Source: Alsobacter sp040380755
Lineage (GTDB): Bacteria; Pseudomonadota; Alphaproteobacteria; Rhizobiales; Beijerinckiaceae
Direction: 5' to 3'
Assembly: GCA_040380755.1 (NCBI GenBank)
Contig: JBEIIL010000063.1
Location: 1 to 20,504, forward strand
Length of the DNA: 20,504 nucleotides
Shown: positions 6,598 through 13,310 of the stretch, piece after piece
Layout: each line of letters starts with the position of its first letter
How positions within the stretch are numbered: the first letter of the stretch is position 1
Position numbers and translations under genes: made by a program
Notes under the pieces: model-generated
Databases searched by the model: none
Told to the model about the DNA's origin: nothing
The model's input: the letters and a program-made list of their open reading frames with translations, nothing else

Positions 6598-7317
6598 ATG
6601 CGTCGCACAGTCCGGTTCGCCAGCGTGGCCCTTCTGGCCTGTTCCCTCGTGGCGTGCCAGGAGGAGCTTTATCGTGACGTCTCGCAGCGCGATGCCAACG
6701 AGATGGTTGCGATCCTCGCCAACAACGGCATTTCGGCGGCGCGCCAGACCGGCGAGAACGGCAGCTACCGCGTCACCGTGACCAGCGGGTCCTTCGCGTC
6801 GGCTGTCGATGTCCTGCGCCGCGCCGGCTATCCCCGCGAGCGCTACCGGTCGCTGGCCGAGGTCTTCCCCGGCGACGGGTTGATCGTCTCGCCCTTCGAG
6901 CAGCGCGCCCGCATGATGTACGCGCTCAACCAGGAAATCGCCCGCACCCTGGCCGGCATCGAGGGTGTCACCGCCGCCCGCGTCCATATCGTCGTGCCGG
7001 AACTGGACCTGCGCGGCGCCCCCCAGAGCCGGGCCTCGGCCTCGGTGGTGATCCACCACACCGCCGCGGTCGAGCCTGACGAGCTCGCCCCCAAGGCCCG
7101 CCAACTGGTCGCCAATGCGGTCCAAGGGCTGAGCTATCGCGACGTGTCGATTGCCTTCTTCGTCGCCAGCCCGGACCTGCGCGGCAGCGCCGGCGAGCCG
7201 GCGGCCCGCCGGGCGATCCCGGCGCCACGGGACGGGTTGATGCTGCTGGTGGCCCTGCTGCTGGCCGGCGTCGCCGCCGTGCTCGGCTGGCGCTCGCTGC
7301 GCCAGAAGGCCGGCTGA
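6598..7317 (+). CDS. sctJ: Type III secretion inner-membrane ring lipoprotein SctJ (NolT/RhcJ)
   Basis: The 239-residue protein has a lipoprotein signal with lipobox LVAC, the modified cysteine being residue 20. The next residues, QEELYRDVSQRDANEMVAIL, are typical of the YscJ/FliF family. The ring-building domains span about 25-80 and 95-190, including VSPFEQRARMMYALNQEIA and ARVHIVVPE. A C-terminal membrane helix lies at about 213-230. It forms the inner ring around the export apparatus. GGTGGGG at 6587-6593 serves as ribosome binding site. Its stop overlaps the sctK start by one base. Confidence 0.95.
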   Translation: MRRTVRFASVALLACSLVACQEELYRDVSQRDANEMVAILANNGISAARQTGENGSYRVTVTSGSFASAVDVLRRAGYPRERYRSLAEVFPGDGLIVSPFEQRARMMYALNQEIARTLAGIEGVTAARVHIVVPELDLRGAPQSRASASVVIHHTAAVEPDELAPKARQLVANAVQGLSYRDVSIAFFVASPDLRGSAGEPAARRAIPAPRDGLMLLVALLLAGVAAVLGWRSLRQKAG

Positions 7318-7949
7318 TGGCCACCGTCCAGCGCTTCGACCGGCGCGCCGTCGACCGCGAAGGCAGCCTCTTGGCCGTCATCGCCCCCGAACGTGTCGCC
7401 GCCGCACTGGGCAAAGGTCTGCCACGCGCCACAATCGAGGGGCTGATGGCCTCGCCGCGCGTCCGCCGCCGGGTCGCCGCACTGCTGCGCACCCGGCTCT
7501 CGATCGGCGAGCGCCGCGCGGTGCCGCCGGCGGTCGTCGCCTTCCTGGCCGACTGGCCGCGCGAGCGCCTTGTCGCCGCTGCGACCCTGCTCGGTCTTGC
7601 CGCCCGGCTCCGGCGCCAGGGGCCGCTGCTGGTCAAGGAGGATCTCCGCCGGCTCGCCCTGCACCATGGCGAAGCGACGGTCTCCGGCGCGCTGGAACTC
7701 GCGTCGCGGGTGCCGCCTGCGACGGCCTCTGGCGATGTGGAGGGCGGTGACGAGGCCGCCGCTGACGCGGCGCTTCTGGCCGATGGTCTGGCGCTGCTGC
7801 GCAACTGGGCTGCCGCCCGCTTCGGGGCGGACGCCTCGTGGATCGAGGCGGCACTGCCGCCGGTGGCCAGCACCGCAACCCTTGAGGGCGTCTGCGCGCT
7901 TGACGTCGTGGAGCGCGCGATGGCTCTCGCCGCTGAGAGGCAGGCCTGA
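7317..7949 (+). CDS. sctK: Type III secretion cytoplasmic protein SctK (NolU-like)
   Basis: The 210-residue protein matches the SctK/NolU family mainly by position and length (NolU is about 212 residues). It lies between sctJ and sctL with one-base overlaps on both sides. It is helical and rich in Ala, Arg and Leu, without motifs I can name. A WPRERL segment occurs near residue 80. SctK is thought to link the cytoplasmic sorting platform (SctQ-SctL-SctN) to the SctD ring. Sequence conservation in this family is low, so the assignment rests largely on gene order. Confidence 0.75.
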   Translation: MATVQRFDRRAVDREGSLLAVIAPERVAAALGKGLPRATIEGLMASPRVRRRVAALLRTRLSIGERRAVPPAVVAFLADWPRERLVAAATLLGLAARLRRQGPLLVKEDLRRLALHHGEATVSGALELASRVPPATASGDVEGGDEAAADAALLADGLALLRNWAAARFGADASWIEAALPPVASTATLEGVCALDVVERAMALAAERQA

Positions 7950-8545
7950 TGCGCGCCCCGGTCTTCGTTCCCTCCGGCCGCATCGTCAGGGCCGAGGACC
8001 TCGGTCACCTGACCGAGGCGGCCGCCTTCATGGGCCAGGCCCGCAAGCTTGCCGAGGAGGCGAGGGGTCTGGCCAGCTCCGAGCATGAGCGGGCCGTTCA
8101 GGCCGGCTATGCCGAGGGCTTCCGCCGCGGCGTGCGCGAGGCCATGGCCCAGCTCGGACCCGCGGTGGCGGAGGCGCGCGCGCGGCTCACCGGCGCCGAG
8201 GGCGACCTCGCCGGAATAGTGCTGGAAGCGGTGCAGCAGATCGTTGGCCGCCTGGACGATGGCGAGCTGGCGAAGCGCCTTGTCGCCAAGGCGCTGGCCG
8301 ACGCCATCGGTCTCGTCGGCATCGTCCTGCGGGTCGCCGCCGAGGATCTCGCCGCCATTGAGCGCGAGGTGGCAGCGCTGCATGAGGCCGGCCAGGCCGG
8401 TGGCCTCACGGCCGTGCGCGCCGACCCGTTGCTGCGGCCAGGCGAGATGATTCTGGAAACACCGCGTGGCCATGTCCATGTCGGCCTGAAACAGCAGCTC
8501 GGCCGGCTCCAGGCCGGGCTTGGCGTCGCCGAGGCGCGCCGGTGA
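7949..8545 (+). CDS. sctL: Type III secretion ATPase-associated stator SctL (NolV-like)
   Basis: The 198-residue protein fits the HrpE/YscL/FliH family. A short N-terminus beginning MRAPVFVPSGRIV leads to a long alanine-rich helical stalk (about 25-80). A more compact C-terminal domain (about 90-190) contains VLRVAAEDLAAIEREVAAL and VRADPLLRPGEMILETPRG. The last segment resembles the conserved D..L..G.c.iET..G.vda/g ending of FliH-like proteins. SctL dimers bind the SctN ATPase and SctQ. The start overlaps the sctK stop by one base, and the stop overlaps the sctN start by four. Confidence 0.85.
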   Translation: MRAPVFVPSGRIVRAEDLGHLTEAAAFMGQARKLAEEARGLASSEHERAVQAGYAEGFRRGVREAMAQLGPAVAEARARLTGAEGDLAGIVLEAVQQIVGRLDDGELAKRLVAKALADAIGLVGIVLRVAAEDLAAIEREVAALHEAGQAGGLTAVRADPLLRPGEMILETPRGHVHVGLKQQLGRLQAGLGVAEARR

Positions 8546-9903
8546 CCGGCGCGTCCAGCCCGGGCGTCGTGGCGCTGGCGGACGAGTTGCGCCGCCTGCG
8601 CGCCCGCATCGGCACCATCGACACCCGCATCGCCGCCGGCACGCTGGTCGGCGTCTCCGGTCCGCTGGTCCGGGCCGAGCTGCCGGCGGCCCGCATGGGC
8701 GAGCTGTGCGAGCTGCGCAACCCCGACACCGGCGACGTGCGCTTTGCCGAGGTCGTCGGCATCGACGGCAGCATTGCCTTCCTCGCCCCCTATGGCGAAA
8801 CCAGCGGCCTGTCGATCCGCACCGAGGTGGTGACGCAGGGCCGCGCACCGTCGATCCTGGTCGGCGATCACCTGCTCGGCCGCGCCATCGATGCCTTCGG
8901 CATTGTGCTCGACGCCCCCGGCCAGCCGCCGCCGCCACCGCCCGGGCACGACGCGGTTCTCCGCCCGATCGTCGCCGATGCCCCGCCGCCGCTGTTCCGC
9001 CGCATGATCGATCGCCCGCTCTCTGTCGGGTTGCGCGTCGTCGACGGGCTGCTGACCTGCGGGGAGGGGCAGCGGGTCGGCATTTTCGGCAGCGCCGGCG
9101 TCGGCAAGTCGACGCTGATCTCGCAGATCGTCACCCGCACCGAGGCCGATATCGTCGTGGTCGGCCTCGTCGGCGAACGCGGCCGCGAGGTGGGCGAGTT
9201 CATCGAGCGCACGCTCTCGCCCGCCATGCGCGCGCGCGCCGTCGCGGTCGTCGCCACGGCCGACCGGCCGCCGGTGGAGCGCGTCCAGGCGGCGCTGGTC
9301 GCCACCGCCGTCGCCGAGCATTACCGCGACCGGGGCCGCCGTGTGCTCCTCGTCATCGACAGCGTCACCCGCCTGGCGCGGGCGCTGCGCGACATCGCGC
9401 TGTCCGCTGGCGAGCCGCCGGCGCGCCGCGGCTTCCCGCCCTCGGTGTTCAGCGCCCTGCCGCGGCTGTTCGAGCGTGCCGGCATGGGCGTTTCCGGCTC
9501 GATCACGGCCTTCTACACCGTGCTGGTGGAAGGCGACGCCAGTGCCGATCCCATCGTCGAGGAAAGCAAGTCGCTGCTCGATGGTCATCTGATGCTGTCC
9601 GATCGGCTGGCCGCAGGCGCCCATTTTCCTGCAGTCGACGTGCTGGAGAGCCGCAGCCGTATCATGCACAACGTCATCGCCGCCGATCACGGACGATCGG
9701 CCCGCCGCGTCGCCGAACTCATGGCGCGCTACCGCGAGATCGAACTGCTGCTGCAGGTCGGCGAATACCGTGCCGGGGCCGATCCCGAGACCGACGAGGC
9801 GGTGCGCAAGCACGCGGCGATCCGCGCCTTCCTGGTGCAGTCTCCCGGGGAGGCCCAGTCGTTCGACGACACTGTTGCCCGCCTGGCCGTGCTGGCGTCA
9901 TGA
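8542..9903 (+). CDS. sctN: Type III secretion ATPase SctN (RhcN)
   Basis: The 453-residue protein is a F1-type hexameric ATPase that detaches chaperones and unfolds substrates at the export gate. Walker A is GSAGVGKST at residues 183-191 (K189). The catalytic-glutamate segment is GLVGERGREVGEF. Walker B is VLLVID with D273. The family-typical PPSVFSALPRLFERAG and LDGHLMLSDRLA follow. Length is normal for SctN. It starts at a GTG (8542) within the sctL stop in a GTGA overlap, and no better downstream start exists. The stop overlaps sctO as ATGA. The flagellar FliI alternative is unlikely because of the surrounding sct genes. Confidence 0.97.
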   Translation: MTGASSPGVVALADELRRLRARIGTIDTRIAAGTLVGVSGPLVRAELPAARMGELCELRNPDTGDVRFAEVVGIDGSIAFLAPYGETSGLSIRTEVVTQGRAPSILVGDHLLGRAIDAFGIVLDAPGQPPPPPPGHDAVLRPIVADAPPPLFRRMIDRPLSVGLRVVDGLLTCGEGQRVGIFGSAGVGKSTLISQIVTRTEADIVVVGLVGERGREVGEFIERTLSPAMRARAVAVVATADRPPVERVQAALVATAVAEHYRDRGRRVLLVIDSVTRLARALRDIALSAGEPPARRGFPPSVFSALPRLFERAGMGVSGSITAFYTVLVEGDASADPIVEESKSLLDGHLMLSDRLAAGAHFPAVDVLESRSRIMHNVIAADHGRSARRVAELMARYREIELLLQVGEYRAGADPETDEAVRKHAAIRAFLVQSPGEAQSFDDTVARLAVLAS

Positions 9904-10382
9904 TCGATGGACGATTGCGCCAGCTGGGACGTTTGCGACGCCTGCGCGAGGACGCCGAGCGCCGCAAGCTCGGCCTTGCCCTGGCCGACCACCGCGCCGC
10001 CCGGGTCCGCGCGGCGCAGGCCGAGGCGGCCGAACAGGCGGCCCGTGACGGCATTGCCATCGCCGTCCCGAGCTTTGTCGCCACCGTCGGCGGAGCTGCG
10101 GTGGTGCCCTCAGCCCTCCTGGTGTTGCAGGAGCGCGTCGATGGCCTGCGCGTTGCGGCCAAAGCCGCAACCGTCGAACTGGCGCGCCAGCGTGCCGTCG
10201 CGGCCGAGCGGCTGCGCGATGTCGAAGCCGCCCGTGTCCGCCACGACACCGCCCGTCGCGCTGCCAAGCGCCTTGATGCATTGGTTGAGCATGTCGCGAC
10301 ACGGGACTTGCGCCGCGCCGACATCCTCGCCGAAATGCAGGACGAGCCGAATCTGCGACCCACGCCGACCCGGCCGCGCTGA
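9900..10382 (+). CDS. sctO: Type III secretion stalk protein SctO (Y4yJ-like)
   Basis: The 160-residue protein is almost entirely charged helix, rich in Ala, Arg and Glu, with heptad-like spacing at about 5-55 and 80-145. It matches the YscO/FliJ two-helix coiled coil that inserts into the ATPase ring and contacts the export gate. Sequence alone is not diagnostic for this family, but the position directly after sctN, with a four-base ATGA overlap, is. It is about the size of rhizobial Y4yJ. Confidence 0.82.
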   Translation: MIDGRLRQLGRLRRLREDAERRKLGLALADHRAARVRAAQAEAAEQAARDGIAIAVPSFVATVGGAAVVPSALLVLQERVDGLRVAAKAATVELARQRAVAAERLRDVEAARVRHDTARRAAKRLDALVEHVATRDLRRADILAEMQDEPNLRPTPTRPR

Positions 10383-10391
10383 CCCCTGGAT

Positions 10392-11456
10392 ATGCCGATG
10401 GCCGTGACCCGGCCCACCCCCCTGTATGAACGCTGGCAGACGCTGGATCTGCCGGCCGTCAACCTGCGCCAGGCGCGGCGGGAGACCTGGCTGTCGTGGC
10501 GCCGCCGGCCGGTCGGCCTGCGGCTCGCCGGCGAGGTCTGGAACTTGAGGGCCTGCGCCGTCGATCCGCTGCGCGGTGACGCCGCCTGGGTGCGCATCCT
10601 GCTGGTCAACGCCGACGGAGAGGTCTTGCTCTACGCACCGTCAGGCGCCCTGGCCGCGTGGATCCAGCACCGCTATCCCGGCACCGTGCTGGCCGATCTC
10701 GACCCCGGCCTCATGCCGCTGCTGCTGGAGGACGCCATGGCCGACCTGCTCGGCCGTCTCGAATCCGGCGGCCATGGGCCGATCAGGGTCCGTGCCGTCG
10801 ACTTTGACACGCGCCTGACCTTTTCGGCGTCTACCGCCTTCATGGTGGCGCGCGAGGGCCAGCCACCCTTTCCTGTCGTGGTCGACGGTCGCCCGCTCCT
10901 GCGGGATGCACTCGATGCGTTCATCGACGCCCAGCCGCCGGATCCGTTCCGCTGCCACGACCTGCGCATCGACCTGGCCTTCTGCGCCGGGGCGTCGACG
11001 GTGGCGCGCGGCGAACTCGACCGGCTGCGCATCGGCGATGCGATCCTGCTCGAGACGTCGCTGCTGTCCTCCGAAAAAGTCGCCTGCGTCGCCGGCGGGG
11101 CTGTCGGCCAGACCTGTTCGGTGCATGCGTCGGGCTTTGTCCTCGACGGGCCGCTGCAGCCGGCCTCGGCCTTTCCGGGCCGCCATCCGCTGGCCGCGGT
11201 GATGGCGGGCGACGACGATGGTGACAGCCTTGATGGCCGCCCGCGCGACCTGCCGGTGCGGCTCGTGTTCGAGCTCGGCCGGCTCGGCATGCCGCTGGCC
11301 GAGGTCGCCGCACTGGGACCCGGCTACGCCTTCGATCTCGGCCGCAGCCAGCAGACCCTGGTCGACATCGTCGCGGCGGGGCTGCGCATCGGCACCGGCA
11401 GCCTGATGAAAGTCGCTGACGGCATCGGCGTGCGGGTCAACCAGATCGCGCGGTAG
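10392..11456 (+). CDS. sctQ: Type III secretion sorting platform protein SctQ (RhcQ)
   Basis: The 354-residue protein has a variable N-terminal region and a C-terminal SpoA (FliN-like) domain at about 287-354. That domain contains LPVRLVFELGRLGMPLAEVA, GYAFDL and GVRVNQIAR. SctQ with SctK and SctL forms the pods that sort substrates. Length matches RhcQ. The start could be 10392 or 10398, and neither has a strong ribosome binding site. In many systems an internal start yields a separate SpoA fragment. An in-frame ATG at 11202 (residue 271) sits at the right place, but I see no clear ribosome binding site. It is the last gene of the unit here, whereas in rhizobia rhcRSTU usually follow. Confidence 0.88.
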   Translation: MPMAVTRPTPLYERWQTLDLPAVNLRQARRETWLSWRRRPVGLRLAGEVWNLRACAVDPLRGDAAWVRILLVNADGEVLLYAPSGALAAWIQHRYPGTVLADLDPGLMPLLLEDAMADLLGRLESGGHGPIRVRAVDFDTRLTFSASTAFMVAREGQPPFPVVVDGRPLLRDALDAFIDAQPPDPFRCHDLRIDLAFCAGASTVARGELDRLRIGDAILLETSLLSSEKVACVAGGAVGQTCSVHASGFVLDGPLQPASAFPGRHPLAAVMAGDDDGDSLDGRPRDLPVRLVFELGRLGMPLAEVAALGPGYAFDLGRSQQTLVDIVAAGLRIGTGSLMKVADGIGVRVNQIAR

Positions 11457-11560
11457 AGCATCATCCCGCCAGGTGGACACCGGTTGGCGGACAAAGATGA
11501 TGCTGAAACAGAGAGCTAGAGCGGACGATCTGATGCAATCAGGTCGGATTTCGATCTAGC
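11454..11560. repeat. Intergenic double stem-loop repeat of Hyphomicrobiales type
   Basis: The first stem-loop pairs AGCATCATC (11457-11465) with GATGATGCT (11496-11504) and CCGCCA (11466-11471) with TGGCGG (11485-11490). The second pairs CGATCTGAT (11526-11534) with ATCAGGTCG (11538-11546), with one G-U wobble and a three-base loop. CTAGA/TCTAG (11516-11520, 11555-11559) sits outside it. The AGAGCATGAT-CCC...ACCGGTT...GATCATGCT layout is one I recognise from dispersed palindromic repeats between genes in Bradyrhizobium-like and related genomes. Between two convergent genes it could also terminate sctQ transcription. Confidence 0.65.
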
Positions 11561-11653
11561 GCATCACGCCGCTGCTGGCGACCTGACGGCGGGAAACGGT
11601 TCCAGATTGACGGCACAGATGAGCGCCCTTGATGCGGACGGAGCGCATTGTGG

Positions 11654-11675
11654 GGCCGCGCATGGGAATGCGGCC
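11654..11675 (-). terminator. Hairpin after the cyclase gene
   Basis: GGCCGC (11654-11659) and GCGGCC (11670-11675) form a six-pair stem with a ten-base loop. It lies three bases beyond the cyclase stop codon on the minus strand. There is no strong T-tract, so termination is inferred from position. Confidence 0.4.
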
Positions 11676-11677
11676 GT

Positions 11678-12565
11678 TCAGACAGCCACCCAGATGCTGA
11701 TCGGCTGGGCATAGCCCTTGATCGGATGGGTGCCGGCCGGCCGGTAATGGCTCACGCCCTCCGGCCAGCCGGCAACAAAGGCGTCGCTGGCGGCAATCGG
11801 GGCCTCGAGCTTGCGCGTCAGTCCCTCGACCCGGAACGCGGTGTTGACGGCCTCGCCGACAGCCGTGCTGATGCCGCGGCCGAGCCCGCCCATGGCGACC
11901 TCGCCGACATGCAGCCCGACATTGCAGCGCACCTCGAGCCCCATGGATTCCCGCAGGATGCGGCGGACCGGCGTGTCGGCAGGGCGGCTCAGCAGGCGCG
12001 CACAATCGGTGGCGCGGGCCCGCGTCGCCGCGTCATCGCCGCGCCAGTAGGCAAAGACGCCGTCGCCGAGGAATTTGTCGATGACCGCGCCGCGTGAACA
12101 CAAGATCTGTTCGCAGCTGGCATAGAACTCCCGCAGCAGGGCAGCGACCTGCTCAGCGCTGATCTTCTCGGAAATGCTGGTGAAGCCGCACAGATCGCCC
12201 ACGAGAAGCGTCAGTCGGCTGGTCTGCGCCGGCATGAGCAGGGTCTGCAGACCGACAATCTCGGCCGATGCGGCGTCCGGGACGGGGACGTCGCTCTCGT
12301 AGCTGAGCACGACGCTCCCCAGGCGGACCCTGTCGCCGTGGCGCAGGACGGTGGGCATTGTGACGGCAACGTCGTTGACGAAGCTGCCATTGGCGCTGCC
12401 CAGGTCGGTCAGCCAGTGCAGCCCGTTGATCTGCTGGATGCTGGCATGCTGCCGCGAGACGCCGGCGTCGGGCAGCCGGACGGACGCGTCCTGGTTGCGG
12501 CCGATGATGTCAAAATCCCGGAGCTCGAACCGGAGCCGGCTGTCCTGTCCGATCAGATACGGCAT
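11678..12565 (-). CDS. FHA-domain class III adenylate cyclase
   Basis: The 295-residue protein fuses an N-terminal FHA domain (about 1-95) to a class III nucleotidyl cyclase domain (about 113-290). The FHA domain keeps the phosphothreonine-binding set: GR at 22-23, SRQH at 37-40, and SANGSFVN from 57. In the cyclase, metal-binding aspartates D124 (VGDLCGFTS) and D168 (DKFLGDG), base-selecting K164 and T234, and transition-state N241 and R245 are all present. An active enzyme making cAMP rather than cGMP is therefore expected. It has no membrane segment. FHA input suggests control by a Ser/Thr kinase, but none is in the window. It converges on the type III unit from the other side of a stem-loop repeat. 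Confidence 0.9.
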   Translation of the reverse strand: MPYLIGQDSRLRFELRDFDIIGRNQDASVRLPDAGVSRQHASIQQINGLHWLTDLGSANGSFVNDVAVTMPTVLRHGDRVRLGSVVLSYESDVPVPDAASAEIVGLQTLLMPAQTSRLTLLVGDLCGFTSISEKISAEQVAALLREFYASCEQILCSRGAVIDKFLGDGVFAYWRGDDAATRARATDCARLLSRPADTPVRRILRESMGLEVRCNVGLHVGEVAMGGLGRGISTAVGEAVNTAFRVEGLTRKLEAPIAASDAFVAGWPEGVSHYRPAGTHPIKGYAQPISIWVAV

Positions 12566-12885
12566 GACTGCGTCTCCCGGTGGCCACGCGGAGCGGGGCG
12601 GCCCTCGCGTCCCGCAGCAATCGTCCGGCGATTGACGACCGCCCTTCCGTGCGAAGCCACGTCGCCGAGGACCTGTCCTGCGATCACGTCCTCAAAGGCA
12701 TGGGCCGCGCCGGCATGGGACAGTGCCGTCAAGCCCGCGGGGGTCGATCGTCCTTGGCCAACCGTCAGTTGAATTAAACCCGTCGCGCTGCTCTTCGTCG
12801 AGCGCTTCCTTGGCCCGAAGGTATCGACCGCCGTGCCGCAGCATGGCGACGTGCCGGTCTGGCAGCGGGTCGAACGGGCGCTCAT
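12553..12885 (-). CDS. Doubtful small reading frame, possibly frameshifted
   Basis: A 110-residue frame begins at 12885 with an excellent ribosome binding site (AGGAGAG just before the ATG). It ends 13 bases inside the cyclase start. I do not recognise it. The first third reads as a Cys/Ser/Thr/Arg-rich string, while the overlapping frame there gives a more protein-like RPFDPLPDRHVAMLRHGGRY and ALDEEQRDGF. The later part of this frame (AHAFEDVIAGQVLGDVASHG) looks protein-like. Two compensating frameshifts, a pseudogene or chance are all possible. If it is translated, it would lie upstream of and be coupled to the cyclase gene. Confidence 0.3.
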   Translation of the reverse strand: MSARSTRCQTGTSPCCGTAVDTFGPRKRSTKSSATGLIQLTVGQGRSTPAGLTALSHAGAAHAFEDVIAGQVLGDVASHGRAVVNRRTIAAGREGRPAPRGHRETQSCRI

Positions 12886-13310
12886 CTTCTCTCCTCGGGA
12901 CTGACGGAGACAACGCGGTCTTCAAAACCCCCATGCAGCGAAGGCGAGTGCAACCATCGCGCTAGCTTCGCAGAACCATGGCCGAAAAGCGGCGGGCCTT
13001 CTGTGCGTCAGCGCACCTGCTGAACTGGAGGTGAGCGCCAGTGCCAATCATTCAATCGTAAGCAAGCGCCATACGATTCAATCGATTCACGTCGAAACTC
13101 CTAAATTTTTGTATAGGGTGTTGTCAAAAGGCAGCCGACTTCCAGCAAACGGCCGGCCGAGAGTTCAAAGTCGGCTTCAGTTGGATGGAAAGGTGACTGT
13201 TGCCGATGGGACACGACCAGCAGATGCGTGCCACCAGTCATGACAAAACAGCGGCCATTGCTTGACCGAACCGGGAATTGGTCTCTCAATGTCGGTACCT
13301 GGGCGAACTG
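12886..13310. promoter_or_regulatory. Intergenic region upstream of tpsB
   Basis: These 425 bases contain no gene I can support and turn markedly AT-rich at about 13045-13130. The nine-base direct repeat ATTCAATCG occurs at 13050-13058 and 13076-13084, with starts 26 bases apart. The stretch with TTTTTGTATAGGG at about 13106-13118 could include a promoter -10 element. The tpsB promoter is expected here. I could not identify a confident -35/-10 pair. Confidence 0.4.

Noticed and set aside
6968..9813. Long minus-strand open frames (over 560 residues) opposite sctJ to sctN
   Set aside because: They are antisense to genes with clear family motifs, are full of Arg/Ala/Gly low-complexity sequence, and result from the scarcity of stop codons in GC-rich DNA.
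13031..13243. A 70-residue plus-strand frame upstream of tpsB
   Set aside because: It crosses the AT-rich region, has no coding bias or recognisable sequence and ends before tpsB without any overlap that would suggest a leader gene.
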